Assembly: GCA_016200595.1 (NCBI GenBank)
Contig: JACQEL010000920.1
Span: forward strand, 1 to 13,130
DNA from: Deltaproteobacteria bacterium
Lineage (GTDB): Bacteria > Desulfobacterota > Binatia > Bin18
Length of the DNA stretch: 13,130 nt
Direction of reading: 5' to 3'
In this document: in pieces, positions 1 to 6,401 of the stretch
Numbering within the stretch: position 1 is the first letter of the stretch
Layout: each line of letters begins with the position of its first letter
Notes under the pieces: generated by a model
Told to the model about the DNA's origin: nothing
Database searches by the model: none
What the model saw: the letters and a program-made list of their open reading frames with translations, nothing else
Position numbers and translations under genes: made by a program

Positions 1-1370
1 ATCACTTCCCAACTCTCGTCCGGGTAGGGATGACGGAGTTGGTTCACTACATTGCGGGTGATTTGGTGCACCGCACTTTCGAGGAACTGGAAGCCGTTAG
101 CCCAGTCTGTAGTCGCTGCAGTGAAGACGGTGCCGACCCGGCGATAGACTCCCAGCGTCGCATGCCCCCCTTTGCCACAAGGGGACCAGTCGCGTAAATC
201 TGCGGTAGCAAGCACAACGAACGTTGGTGGGGTACCGTCTGTCCCGGTTACTCGGGGAATTCCGCTAACCTCCACGTGCTCGGCTGCATCAGTGTCGTAG
301 CCAACAATGTTCTCTCCTTTGCCAAAGAGATCATTGTTATGAAGGCCCGTACCGGCGAAGACCCAATGGTCCGCGAAACGGACCTGGTATGCCTTCTCGT
401 TCATTGACGAGTCACAGGGCCACCAAATGCCGGCACCATGGCGGAAACTTACCCCCGTCAGCGAATTCTCAGGTCGCACGACCGGTGCGCTATACCATTC
501 TACCGTGACTCGGCCATTGTCTACACCGCTCAGCGGATCTTCAAACGCGCTCTTGTAACACACCATCGTGCGGTTGCTATCTTCAAACCGTACCTGCCAC
601 CAGCAGACGTTCCCGCTAAAAAACGCGACATTGCCTCCGGTGTCGATAAACCTCTCCACATTGTCGCGCATTTCCTTCGACCAGTATTCGTCGTGGCCAA
701 CACTGAGCAGTAATTGATACCCACCCAAACAATCCGTGTCTTCGTGAAGATCAAGGCTGGTGCAACACTCGACCGCGAATCCATTACGCTCCAGCCAGCG
801 GAGAAAAGGTCTCTCCCGTGTATAATCGAGTCCTCCGGGACGGTTGAAAGAAACTTTACGCGCCCTGTCTTCCGAATCAGAAGGGTACAAGTTTTTTCCG
901 CCCCAACCGTTGTATGCCTGACCTGTCGTCGCGGCAAACTGGAAAAGGATGGGCGAGGTGACGCCGTGCCGGGCAGCCTTCACGATGAAGGGGAGGCTCG
1001 TATGACCCCCAATATCGGTAACCAGGTCGGCTCGGTACAGGCCACTCAGCCAGGTCGTCGGAACTGACAGTGTATAACACGACGGCCAGTTGCAGCCGAC
1101 CTCGTAGGCGCGAGCGGGGATCGCGTGCGTGCCAACAGTTGCAGACGCTGTGTGAACCGGAACATCGACTGCGCCAATCCGCACGATGCTGATTCGCACT
1201 ACCGCAGCGCGACGGCTGCTCAGGTGGAAGCTAAGCGTTTTGCCTGGCAGGACAGAAGTGGCGGAGGCATAGCCGCTGAGGCCAGCCCCACGGCTCCACG
1301 CCCCGAATAAGCGTCGAGCGGTTCTCAGCCGTCGCGACAAAACAGCCTTCACCCTGTCGAGTTTCACCAT
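1..1370 (-). CDS. N,N-dimethylformamidase beta subunit-like protein (3' end beyond the window)
   Basis: An open frame from the ATG at 1370 runs to base 1 without a stop (about 456 residues), so only the last part is missing. I recognise the C-terminal domain of the dimethylformamidase large subunit. Residues 41-65 (PGKTLSFHLSS, then RISIVRIG) form the beta-rich N-terminal part. Motifs TTWLSGLYRADL (105-116), QAYNGWGGKNLY (151-162), GYQLLLSVGHDEYW (217-230), then GGNVAFFSGN and HATLGVYRRVGTVF follow in the family order. Characterised dimethylformamidases hold a mononuclear iron with two Tyr and one Glu; Tyr229 in HDEYW is a candidate ligand, which I cannot prove. There is no signal peptide; the N-terminus is basic. 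An in-frame TAA lies upstream at 1407-1409, and AGGGG sits 8 bases before the ATG. It lacks the LamG-type extension of the 760-residue enzyme. The substrate is unknown; its place after glycosyltransferase genes suggests a cluster role rather than formamide use. Confidence 0.8.
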   Translation of the reverse strand, partial: MVKLDRVKAVLSRRLRTARRLFGAWSRGAGLSGYASATSVLPGKTLSFHLSSRRAAVVRISIVRIGAVDVPVHTASATVGTHAIPARAYEVGCNWPSCYTLSVPTTWLSGLYRADLVTDIGGHTSLPFIVKAARHGVTSPILFQFAATTGQAYNGWGGKNLYPSDSEDRARKVSFNRPGGLDYTRERPFLRWLERNGFAVECCTSLDLHEDTDCLGGYQLLLSVGHDEYWSKEMRDNVERFIDTGGNVAFFSGNVCWWQVRFEDSNRTMVCYKSAFEDPLSGVDNGRVTVEWYSAPVVRPENSLTGVSFRHGAGIWWPCDSSMNEKAYQVRFADHWVFAGTGLHNNDLFGKGENIVGYDTDAAEHVEVSGIPRVTGTDGTPPTFVVLATADLRDWSPCGKGGHATLGVYRRVGTVFTAATTDWANGFQFLESAVHQITRNVVNQLRHPYPDESWEV

Positions 1371-1483
1371 ACGCTGAGCCCCTGTCCGAGCAGGGCATAC
1401 ACAAATTTATATTGTCTCAATCCAGCAACCAAGGGGCGACTAAATCAGACCACAAGAGATTGGCACACCAGAGTTGTCCCCCT

Positions 1484-2230
1484 TTACTTGCTCTCGTCGT
1501 CTTTGGCAAATGGCAACTGATAGGCGGTAGGAGTTGCCCCGCCCGCGCGGCGCCGGCGGTCGAGAGAGGCTTTGACGAGTTGCAGGTGCTCCTCGCGACT
1601 GACCGCAGCTTTGTGATGACTCAGGTTGGTCTCGTGCAAGCGGCGATGCACGAGAATATCGGGTAGTACTTCCATAACTGCTCCCTGCTCGGCCGCGCGG
1701 AGAAACCAGTCCTTGATATCTCCATGGTGTAAATTGGGGTTGAACCAACCGCTGGCGTTGAAGAGAGTTCGCCGTGCCAACAGGGCTGGGGCTGCATATC
1801 CGGGAAACGGCTTCGCCAAGGGATGATCGGCAAACCGTGGCATTTTTTCGTGCAATTCAGGAGTCCAGAAATTTTGTACGTACGTGAGAGACAAGTCGAG
1901 ATCCGGACGGGCCGCGAACCGCGCCACCTGCTGCGCCAGCTTCTCTGGTTGCCACAGGTCGTCGGCATCCAGAAACGCCACGAATTCCGCGTGCGCGGCA
2001 CTCAGCCCCAGATTGCGGGCTGCGGCTGGCCCAGCATTGGCTTGCCACAGGTAGATTATTTGTTCCCCATAGCTTGCCGCAACAGCCGCCGTGCCATCGG
2101 TTGAGCCGTCGTCAACGATAATGATTTCCAGCGGTCGGTACGTCTGGTGGAGGATACTGTCCGTTGCTTCCTGCAGATAGCGTTCACCGTTGAAGACGGG
2201 GACAATGCAACTGATCAGAGGTCCAGTCAT
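1484..2230 (-). CDS. Family 2 glycosyltransferase (complete copy)
   Basis: A 248-residue GT-A fold glycosyltransferase that would transfer a sugar from a nucleotide-sugar donor at the cytoplasmic side. Visible are the N-terminal strand LISCIVPVFNGERYL (5-19), the nucleotide-binding VDDGSTD (39-45), the metal-binding DADD (88-91), and HHGDIKDWFLR near residue 170, the usual place of the catalytic-base region. LVHRRLHETNLS follows. The start at 2230 is chosen because it matches the N-terminus of its paralogue (MTPKLISC) and has GAGG 5 bases upstream. An earlier ATG at 2260 adds 10 residues and overlaps, as ATGA, the stop of a GT4 remnant, so it may be the ancestral coupled start. It shares clearly more than half of its residues with the first 167 residues of the chimera at 2582-3361. 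The acceptor is unknown. Confidence 0.85.
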   Translation of the reverse strand: MTGPLISCIVPVFNGERYLQEATDSILHQTYRPLEIIIVDDGSTDGTAAVAASYGEQIIYLWQANAGPAAARNLGLSAAHAEFVAFLDADDLWQPEKLAQQVARFAARPDLDLSLTYVQNFWTPELHEKMPRFADHPLAKPFPGYAAPALLARRTLFNASGWFNPNLHHGDIKDWFLRAAEQGAVMEVLPDILVHRRLHETNLSHHKAAVSREEHLQLVKASLDRRRRAGGATPTAYQLPFAKDDESK

Positions 2231-2256
2231 CCATACCTCAGCTTCGCCCAAGGATT

Positions 2257-2542
2257 TCATGAATGCCCTTTTTTGCTGAGAGTCTGGGAGAGAATGTCGT
2301 AGGCGTCCACACACTATAGAAAAAGCACACCAAGATCTGGATTTTCGGGTGCCACGGGTAGCAAGCTACCCGTGTGGTCGGTTGCACTGGCGGACAAGCC
2401 GCCAGTGGCACACAATTAGATAGTGTTATCATGAATCCATATCTTGCCGTAGCGTTTCTATGGGTCATGCTGAACATCACCTGGGCACGGCGGCCCCTCC
2501 GATGTACGGCCAGAACAATTCTGCCCAGAACAACACTCGCAG
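2257..2542 (-). pseudogene. GT4 glycosyltransferase relic, only the two ends left
   Basis: Reading from 2542 on the minus strand gives LRVLFWAELFWPYIGG, then a TGA at 2477-2479. It matches the first residues of the intact GT4 at 4639-5754 (MRVLFWSGAFWPSIGG), also at DNA level, with CTG where the intact copy has its GTG start. The bases 2257-2313 encode CVDAYDILSQTLSKKGHS followed by TGA, matching the intact C-terminus CVDAYDKLYRTVTK and sharing the DNA string GACGCCTACGACA. The roughly 1 kb that should lie between the ends is replaced by 163 bases (2314-2476) holding a double-hairpin element. The gene is therefore dead. Its stop overlaps an ATG (2260) in front of the next GT2 gene. This entry also accounts for most of the 351-base stretch between the two GT2 genes. 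Confidence 0.8.
2349..2411. repeat. 63-bp composite palindromic element with two hairpins (REP/MITE-like)
   Basis: The element is bounded by a 7-bp inverted repeat, GTGCCAC (2349-2355) and GTGGCAC (2405-2411). Inside are two perfect hairpins: CACGGGTAGC (2353-2362) with GCTACCCGTG (2365-2374), and CACTGGCGG (2385-2393) with CCGCCAGTG (2399-2407), loop ACAAG. Both loops contain CAAG on this strand. This two-hairpin layout is typical of dispersed bacterial palindromic repeats. It sits exactly where the middle of a GT4 gene was lost. No transposase lies nearby and no target duplication is obvious. Confidence 0.8.
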
Positions 2543-2581
2543 CGTTGTCGTTTTCTTCCAGGCCCTAAGGCAGCAAGACAG

Positions 2582-3361
2582 TCAGCTGGTTATCGTCTTC
2601 GTTTCCCCAGTATAGCGCCTTGGTTGAATATCGATTTTCTTACCATCTGGCGCTGGACCCGTGGGCAGTTGTGGACAGTTACGGCACAAAGCGTACTTCT
2701 CCCGCCGGCCTGCGATAAGATCCTCAACGATCTGGGTGTGGCGTTCGGAGAACCACAAGTCCTCCAAGGTGCTATGATACACATTGCCCAGTTGGAAGAC
2801 TCCGTAGATATCCTCACAGCAGTGGCACATTTCTCCATCGTAGCGAATGATCAGGCGAATGAGTTGAGGATTGAACTGCCCTATGGTGTCAAACACCGTG
2901 CGCTTGGCCAAAAGTGTTTGTGAAGCGTAGCCAGGAAGGGGTTGCATAAACCGATGATCACGCAATTTCGCTGCTTCCTCTTGGAGCTCCAGAATCCAGA
3001 AATTCTGCAGGTGCGTGAGACAGAAAGCAAGTTCTGCGCGGGTCGCGAACCGCGCCATCTGCCGCGCCAGCTTCTCTGGATGCCAGAGGTCATCAGCATC
3101 AAGAAAGGCCACAAACTCCCCGCGCGCTCCAGTCAGCCCCAAGTTGCGTGCTGCCCCTGGTCCAGCATTAGCTTGTCGCAGACATCTCACCTGCTCGCCA
3201 TAGCTGGTGACTACGCTGGGGGTGTCGTCGGTCGAGCCATCGTCCACCACAATAACCTCCAGAGGGCGGTAGGTCTGATTGAAGATACTTTCTATCGCTT
3301 CTCGCAGATAGCGTTCACCATTGAACACCGGGATAATACAACTGATCAGCTTTGGTGTCAT
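2582..3361 (-). CDS. Chimeric protein: GT2 N-terminal part fused to a SPASM-type domain
   Basis: The 259-residue product has two unrelated halves. Residues 1-167 are a GT2 glycosyltransferase: LISCIIPVFNGERYL (5-19), VDDGSTDD (39-46), DADD (88-91), ending at QFNPQL. From residue 168 it becomes a SPASM-like domain as found at the C-terminus of radical SAM enzymes: RYDGEMCHCCEDIYG (173-187), LGNVYHSTLEDLW (191-203), then LCRNC (225-229). The Cys residues 179, 181, 182, 226 and 229 would be Fe-S ligands in a true SPASM domain. The fusion removes the part of the GT2 fold that in the neighbouring copy carries HHGDIKDWFLR, and the radical SAM core (CxxxCxxC) is absent. Glycosyltransfer is therefore doubtful. 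The ATG at 3361 has AAGGAG 8 bases upstream; a TTG at 3367 is the less likely start. The junction is near base 2860. Confidence 0.8.
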   Translation of the reverse strand: MTPKLISCIIPVFNGERYLREAIESIFNQTYRPLEVIVVDDGSTDDTPSVVTSYGEQVRCLRQANAGPGAARNLGLTGARGEFVAFLDADDLWHPEKLARQMARFATRAELAFCLTHLQNFWILELQEEAAKLRDHRFMQPLPGYASQTLLAKRTVFDTIGQFNPQLIRLIIRYDGEMCHCCEDIYGVFQLGNVYHSTLEDLWFSERHTQIVEDLIAGRREKYALCRNCPQLPTGPAPDGKKIDIQPRRYTGETKTITS

Positions 3362-3391
3362 GAACAATGCTCCTTCTTCTGAGGCTCAGGT

Positions 3392-3413
3392 TAGCGTTTC
3401 GCCAGTAACGCTA
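3392..3413. repeat. Small dyad upstream of the GT2-SPASM gene
   Basis: TAGCGTT (3392-3398) and AACGCTA (3407-3413) form a perfect 7-bp stem with an 8-base loop, in the space between the HprK-like gene and the chimeric GT2 gene. No T-run follows on the minus strand, so a terminator is not supported. It could be an mRNA hairpin or operator. Confidence 0.35.
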
Positions 3414-3497
3414 TAGGAGGAGGCACGCGTGAAAAATCTTTCGTAGTGCCCCCCACAGATGGCACTTGCTATCGAAGACAAGCATAATATCACTCAT
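3411..3497 (-). other. Possible 28-codon ORF or gene remnant
   Basis: An ATG at 3497 opens a 28-codon frame, beginning MSDIMLVFDSKCHLWG and ending in a TAG at 3411-3413, just after the stop of the HprK-like gene. No convincing Shine-Dalgarno sequence precedes it. It could be a chance ORF, a small peptide gene, or another N-terminal relic like those nearby. I do not recognise the sequence. Confidence 0.15.
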
Positions 3498-3508
3498 CGA
3501 CTGTGGGC

Positions 3509-4624
3509 TCAGGAAAGGATTGCCGTAGCGAGAAACTCTTCGATGCAACGAGGGATCGAAGCGAGATCGTACCCTGACTCTAGCCAATAACAGGGAACCT
3601 GTTCGACCAATTGGGTGACCTTGACAAAGCCTCGCACGCTCCGGCTGGGAAACAGCAGCAACGAACTCGGACTGAGCGCAAGCAGAGCTTGCCCTTTCGA
3701 GGCTGGAGAAATCTTTGACTCCCGGGCATTGGTGATGCGAGGGATAAATAGCACCCGAATCGGTACGACCCGGACAAGCCGCTCTGGAAACATGTCAGCG
3801 AGGAGCAGCGCAGATCTTTGTTTGGGCAGGGAGCCTTTGAGGGCATAGGGAGCGAGGAGTGGGACCCGCGCTAGGTGATTAGTGTCCAAAGCGGTCGAAT
3901 TGTACAGGCTGTGACCGAGAAAGGAACCGTCTGGCAAACGCAGGAGGCCGACATGATCGTCGCTGAGGTAGGCAAATCTTCCTCTACACACACAAGCCAA
4001 AACTGAGGTAGACTTCCCTGAGCCGCCTTTCCCGACAAAGAGGAGACCTTGGTTGTTCCAGGCAACCAAACCAGAGTGGATCACCTGTACATCATGGTCG
4101 TTGTACCATTGCAGTAACGGCCGCGCCAAAGGCCTTGCTTGTTCGTAGATGAAAATCGGCTCCTGCCACACCAGTGAGCCAATGAGGTGGTCGGTGGCCC
4201 GATCGAAGCAGGTGAGGGTGCGCGGCTGCCGCTGCCCGACAAAACGATGATCAGGAGATATCACTGTCAGTTCGGTCCACTGTGAGTCAGGAGCGGCACG
4301 AGGTGGCTGACAACGAATCCCCGTTGTTTTTTCGTCCCACAAATCAATGGTGAGTTGCCAGTCGGGCGGGACAGAGCTGGTCATTCGTAAATGAGAAAAA
4401 GGCGCCGTAAGGTGCTGGGCGAGCGCGTGTCCCACGATGCGAAAACGCACCCTCTGTCCAGCAAAGGTGTAGAAAGATTCGCGGATTTCTCCTGGGTTTT
4501 GCGCCGCCGCTTTCGTAAACCCGGTCTGGAGCGTGTTGAAAGTCGCGGCTCCATCAAAGAAGGCCCTGCTGGCTATAGGTTCCAGATGGTCAACGGCAGT
4601 GGTCTGGTTTGCTTGCTCTGGCAT
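3509..4624 (-). CDS. HPr kinase/serine kinase-like P-loop protein
   Basis: A 371-residue protein with a C-terminal HprK-type kinase fold. The Walker A loop is GKGGSGKST (198-206), preceded by VIHSGLVAW (181-189) and followed by YLSDDHVGL (219-227), the SDD motif seen in HprK-like kinases of peptide-modification clusters. The N-terminal 170 residues match no domain I can name. Relatives beside PqqD-type or lasso-peptide genes phosphorylate or otherwise tailor a peptide; others have unknown substrates. The ATG at 4624 lies 14 bases after the GT4 stop, implying co-transcription. The longer frame from 4708 would overlap GT4 by 70 bases and adds residues without family resemblance. No clear Shine-Dalgarno precedes 4624, so translation may depend on coupling to GT4. 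Confidence 0.75.
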   Translation of the reverse strand: MPEQANQTTAVDHLEPIASRAFFDGAATFNTLQTGFTKAAAQNPGEIRESFYTFAGQRVRFRIVGHALAQHLTAPFSHLRMTSSVPPDWQLTIDLWDEKTTGIRCQPPRAAPDSQWTELTVISPDHRFVGQRQPRTLTCFDRATDHLIGSLVWQEPIFIYEQARPLARPLLQWYNDHDVQVIHSGLVAWNNQGLLFVGKGGSGKSTSVLACVCRGRFAYLSDDHVGLLRLPDGSFLGHSLYNSTALDTNHLARVPLLAPYALKGSLPKQRSALLLADMFPERLVRVVPIRVLFIPRITNARESKISPASKGQALLALSPSSLLLFPSRSVRGFVKVTQLVEQVPCYWLESGYDLASIPRCIEEFLATAILS

Positions 4625-4638
4625 AGGGTGGCTGTCGT

Positions 4639-5754
4639 TCAGCGGTCTGAGGAGTCCTTGGTGACCGTGCGATAGAGCTTGTCGTAGGCGTCTACACAGG
4701 GATCCCAACTGAACCGCGCTCTCGCACGGTTCCGGGCCGCCTGACCCAGCTGTATGGCGAGGTCGGGGTGTGTGAGCAACCGAATGACTGCGTCGGCAAG
4801 CGCCTTGGCATTGCCCTGTTCGACTAACAGACCAGTTTGCCCGTGCACGACCACTTCCGGTAGCCCTCCCACTCGTGTTGCAACAATCGGGCGAGCCATA
4901 TGAGCAGCTTCCAAAGCGACTAACCCGAACCCTTCCCGCCGAGACGGGACAACGACAAGCGTCGCAGTATTGATCAAGGGGGGCACGCTTTCAGGGGTGA
5001 TCCAACCGAGGAAGTCAATCGCGTTCGTCAATCCCAGCTGGGCAGCCTGCTCTTTCAGAGTGCGTTGCTCCGGGCCGTCAACCGCAATAACAAGACGAGC
5101 TTGAGGAACGCGTTTGATGATTGCAGGCAAAGCGCCCACAGCCAAGTCAAATCTTTTTTCCGCACTCAGTCTCCCCAGGCAGAGAAGCCTGGGAGGATTG
5201 AGAGGAAGTGGTGTGGGTGGCAGCGAAGGCGCGTCTAACCCATTATAAATGAGAGATGAACGAGAGGTAGCACTAGGCATCAGGCGGCGCAGATATTCGA
5301 CCACCCAGGCTGAGCAACCCGTGACCCAGGTGGCTGAGGCAAGGGTCTTTTCCAGAAGCGTTTCTCGCTTCACAAATTGTCCATGATCGCCATGCAGAGT
5401 GACTACCACCGGTGCGGGATGGGCATTCCTCGTATCAAGATGGAACAGGACGCTAGAGTCAACATTGTTGACATGGATGAGGTCCGGGGCGAAAGTGCGT
5501 TTTAACTTGGCAACCTGCTGCCGTATCGTCCATATCTGGTCCACACGGCGAGCTGTAAGTGCGAGAATAAATGGCAAGCGAGAGACCTGAATTCCTTTGT
5601 ATTGGCCCTCCGCAGGTAGAGAGGGATGAGTTTGGTCGGTTATCACAGCGACCTCATGGCCCCGCTCTTGTAAGGCTAGCAGTAATCTCGCTGTCAAAAC
5701 TTGGACGCCTCCGATAGAGGGCCAAAACGCTCCTGACCAAAACAACACCCGCAC
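4639..5754 (-). CDS. Family 4 glycosyltransferase (intact copy)
   Basis: A 371-residue GT-B fold retaining glycosyltransferase of normal family length. The N-terminal acceptor domain begins MRVLFWSGAFWPSIGGVQ, with the Gly-rich loop GGVQ at 15-18, and contains LIHVNNVDSSVL and VTLHGDHG. The C-terminal donor domain has LLCLGRLSAEKRFDLAV and the E-x7-E motif in REGFGLVALEA (Glu274 and Glu282), which holds the nucleotide sugar. ARPIVATRVGGLPEVV follows. The start is GTG at 5754, with AGGA about 10 bases upstream. It lies 42 bases after a GT2 relic and 14 bases before the HprK-like gene. A decayed paralogue at 2257-2542 keeps its first and last residues. The sugar and acceptor cannot be read from the sequence. 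Confidence 0.85.
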   Translation of the reverse strand: MRVLFWSGAFWPSIGGVQVLTARLLLALQERGHEVAVITDQTHPSLPAEGQYKGIQVSRLPFILALTARRVDQIWTIRQQVAKLKRTFAPDLIHVNNVDSSVLFHLDTRNAHPAPVVVTLHGDHGQFVKRETLLEKTLASATWVTGCSAWVVEYLRRLMPSATSRSSLIYNGLDAPSLPPTPLPLNPPRLLCLGRLSAEKRFDLAVGALPAIIKRVPQARLVIAVDGPEQRTLKEQAAQLGLTNAIDFLGWITPESVPPLINTATLVVVPSRREGFGLVALEAAHMARPIVATRVGGLPEVVVHGQTGLLVEQGNAKALADAVIRLLTHPDLAIQLGQAARNRARARFSWDPCVDAYDKLYRTVTKDSSDR

Positions 5755-5796
5755 TGTTCTGGGGTCCTTTTCCTAACGGTGCAGTGCCGCGTGTCC

Positions 5797-5871
5797 TTAA
5801 CTGGCCGCGTCCAGTAAATAACGCGCGCCATTAAAAACAGGGACGATGCAACTGATCAGCGCCCGGGCCAT
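5797..5871 (-). pseudogene. GT2 glycosyltransferase relic (first 24 codons)
   Basis: ATG at 5871 opens MARALISCIVPVFNGARYL and ends after DAAS at TAA 5797-5799. It is the start of the same GT2 family as the genes at 1484-2230 (MTGPLISCIVPVFNGERYL) and 2582-3361. AAGGA lies 8 bases before the ATG, and the start follows the PqqD-domain gene by 26 bases, so the ancestral operon arrangement is kept. Everything after the first beta-strand and loop is gone. The same frame continues for a few codons (GHAALHR, then TAG), perhaps the residue of the old 3' end. A 24-residue product cannot be a glycosyltransferase. Confidence 0.8.
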
Positions 5872-5897
5872 GACCGAGTTCCTTGCCCTTGTCCGTG

Positions 5898-6401
5898 TTA
5901 ATGAGAGGACTCATCATCTGGGTCTTTCCAGGCGATATCCTGGAGTCCAGGCGTAGGAGGGTCGAGGGCAAGCAGGTCTCCCATATCACGATAAATGTTC
6001 AGCACTGGCATTTCGTAAGGGAGCTTTTGGTGGTTGTCCGGTTCAGCGAGCGTCTGCGGTTCCACTCCATCATTTGTTGCCAGGAGAAGATTTTCTTGTA
6101 AGAGTTCTGCTGCCAACCGTTCGACATCAGCCTGCACCTGTTCACTTGAGACGTCGTAGCGTGCGAGGATTGCTGTAGTCACCTCTTCGGGGCTGTGCGC
6201 CCCAGCTAGCATTTCCCAGATCAACCCGCCAACCCTGTCCATGCTGTAATATATGCCGTCTAAGAGGGTGCAGAGAACAACGCGGCTAACGATTGTCAAT
6301 CGTAAGAATCTCATTTGCCTTATTATTAGGACTCCTTTTCGGTGCGCAGGAGCAAAATGTAAAACCGCTGAAACCCAGCGCTTGAAAGCTTCCGGGTTCA
6401 T
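5898..6401 (-). CDS. PqqD-domain peptide chaperone (RRE-like) with a C-terminal YxxPxL tail
   Basis: The PqqD-like domain runs from about residue 30 to 105: MRFLRLTIVSR, DGIYYSMDRVGGLIWEML (48-65), then SPEEV, YDVSSEQVQADVERLAAELL and ENLLL. Such domains bind leader peptides of ribosomally made peptides and present them to modifying enzymes. A 40-residue tail (128-167) contains PYEMPVLNIYRDMGDLLALD, in which Tyr129-x-x-Pro132-x-Leu134 matches the YxxPxL motif that lasso-type recognition domains bind. The ATG at 6401 overlaps the stop of the SDR gene as ATGA, supporting the 167-residue form. An internal ATG at 6314 (138 residues), with AAGG just upstream, would fit the usual PqqD length, so the first 29 residues are uncertain. 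A GT2 relic, GT4 and an HprK-like gene follow. Confidence 0.75.
   Translation of the reverse strand: MNPEAFKRWVSAVLHFAPAHRKGVLIIRQMRFLRLTIVSRVVLCTLLDGIYYSMDRVGGLIWEMLAGAHSPEEVTTAILARYDVSSEQVQADVERLAAELLQENLLLATNDGVEPQTLAEPDNHQKLPYEMPVLNIYRDMGDLLALDPPTPGLQDIAWKDPDDESSH

Noticed and set aside
438..1067. Open frames on both strands in the first kilobase (for example minus 530-937, plus 438-713)
   Set aside because: They are shadows of the dimethylformamidase-like frame, which is open throughout, carries family motifs and runs off the left edge.
1823..3382. Plus-strand open frames opposite the GT2 genes (93 and 146 codons)
   Set aside because: They mirror each other because the two GT2 genes are homologous, so the similarity is inherited from the antisense strand; no ribosome-binding site or family match.
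3509..4708. Longer start at 4708 for the HprK-like gene
   Set aside because: It would overlap the GT4 gene by 70 bases and adds 28 residues derived from an alternative frame of GT4 codons; the ATG at 4624 lies cleanly after the GT4 stop.
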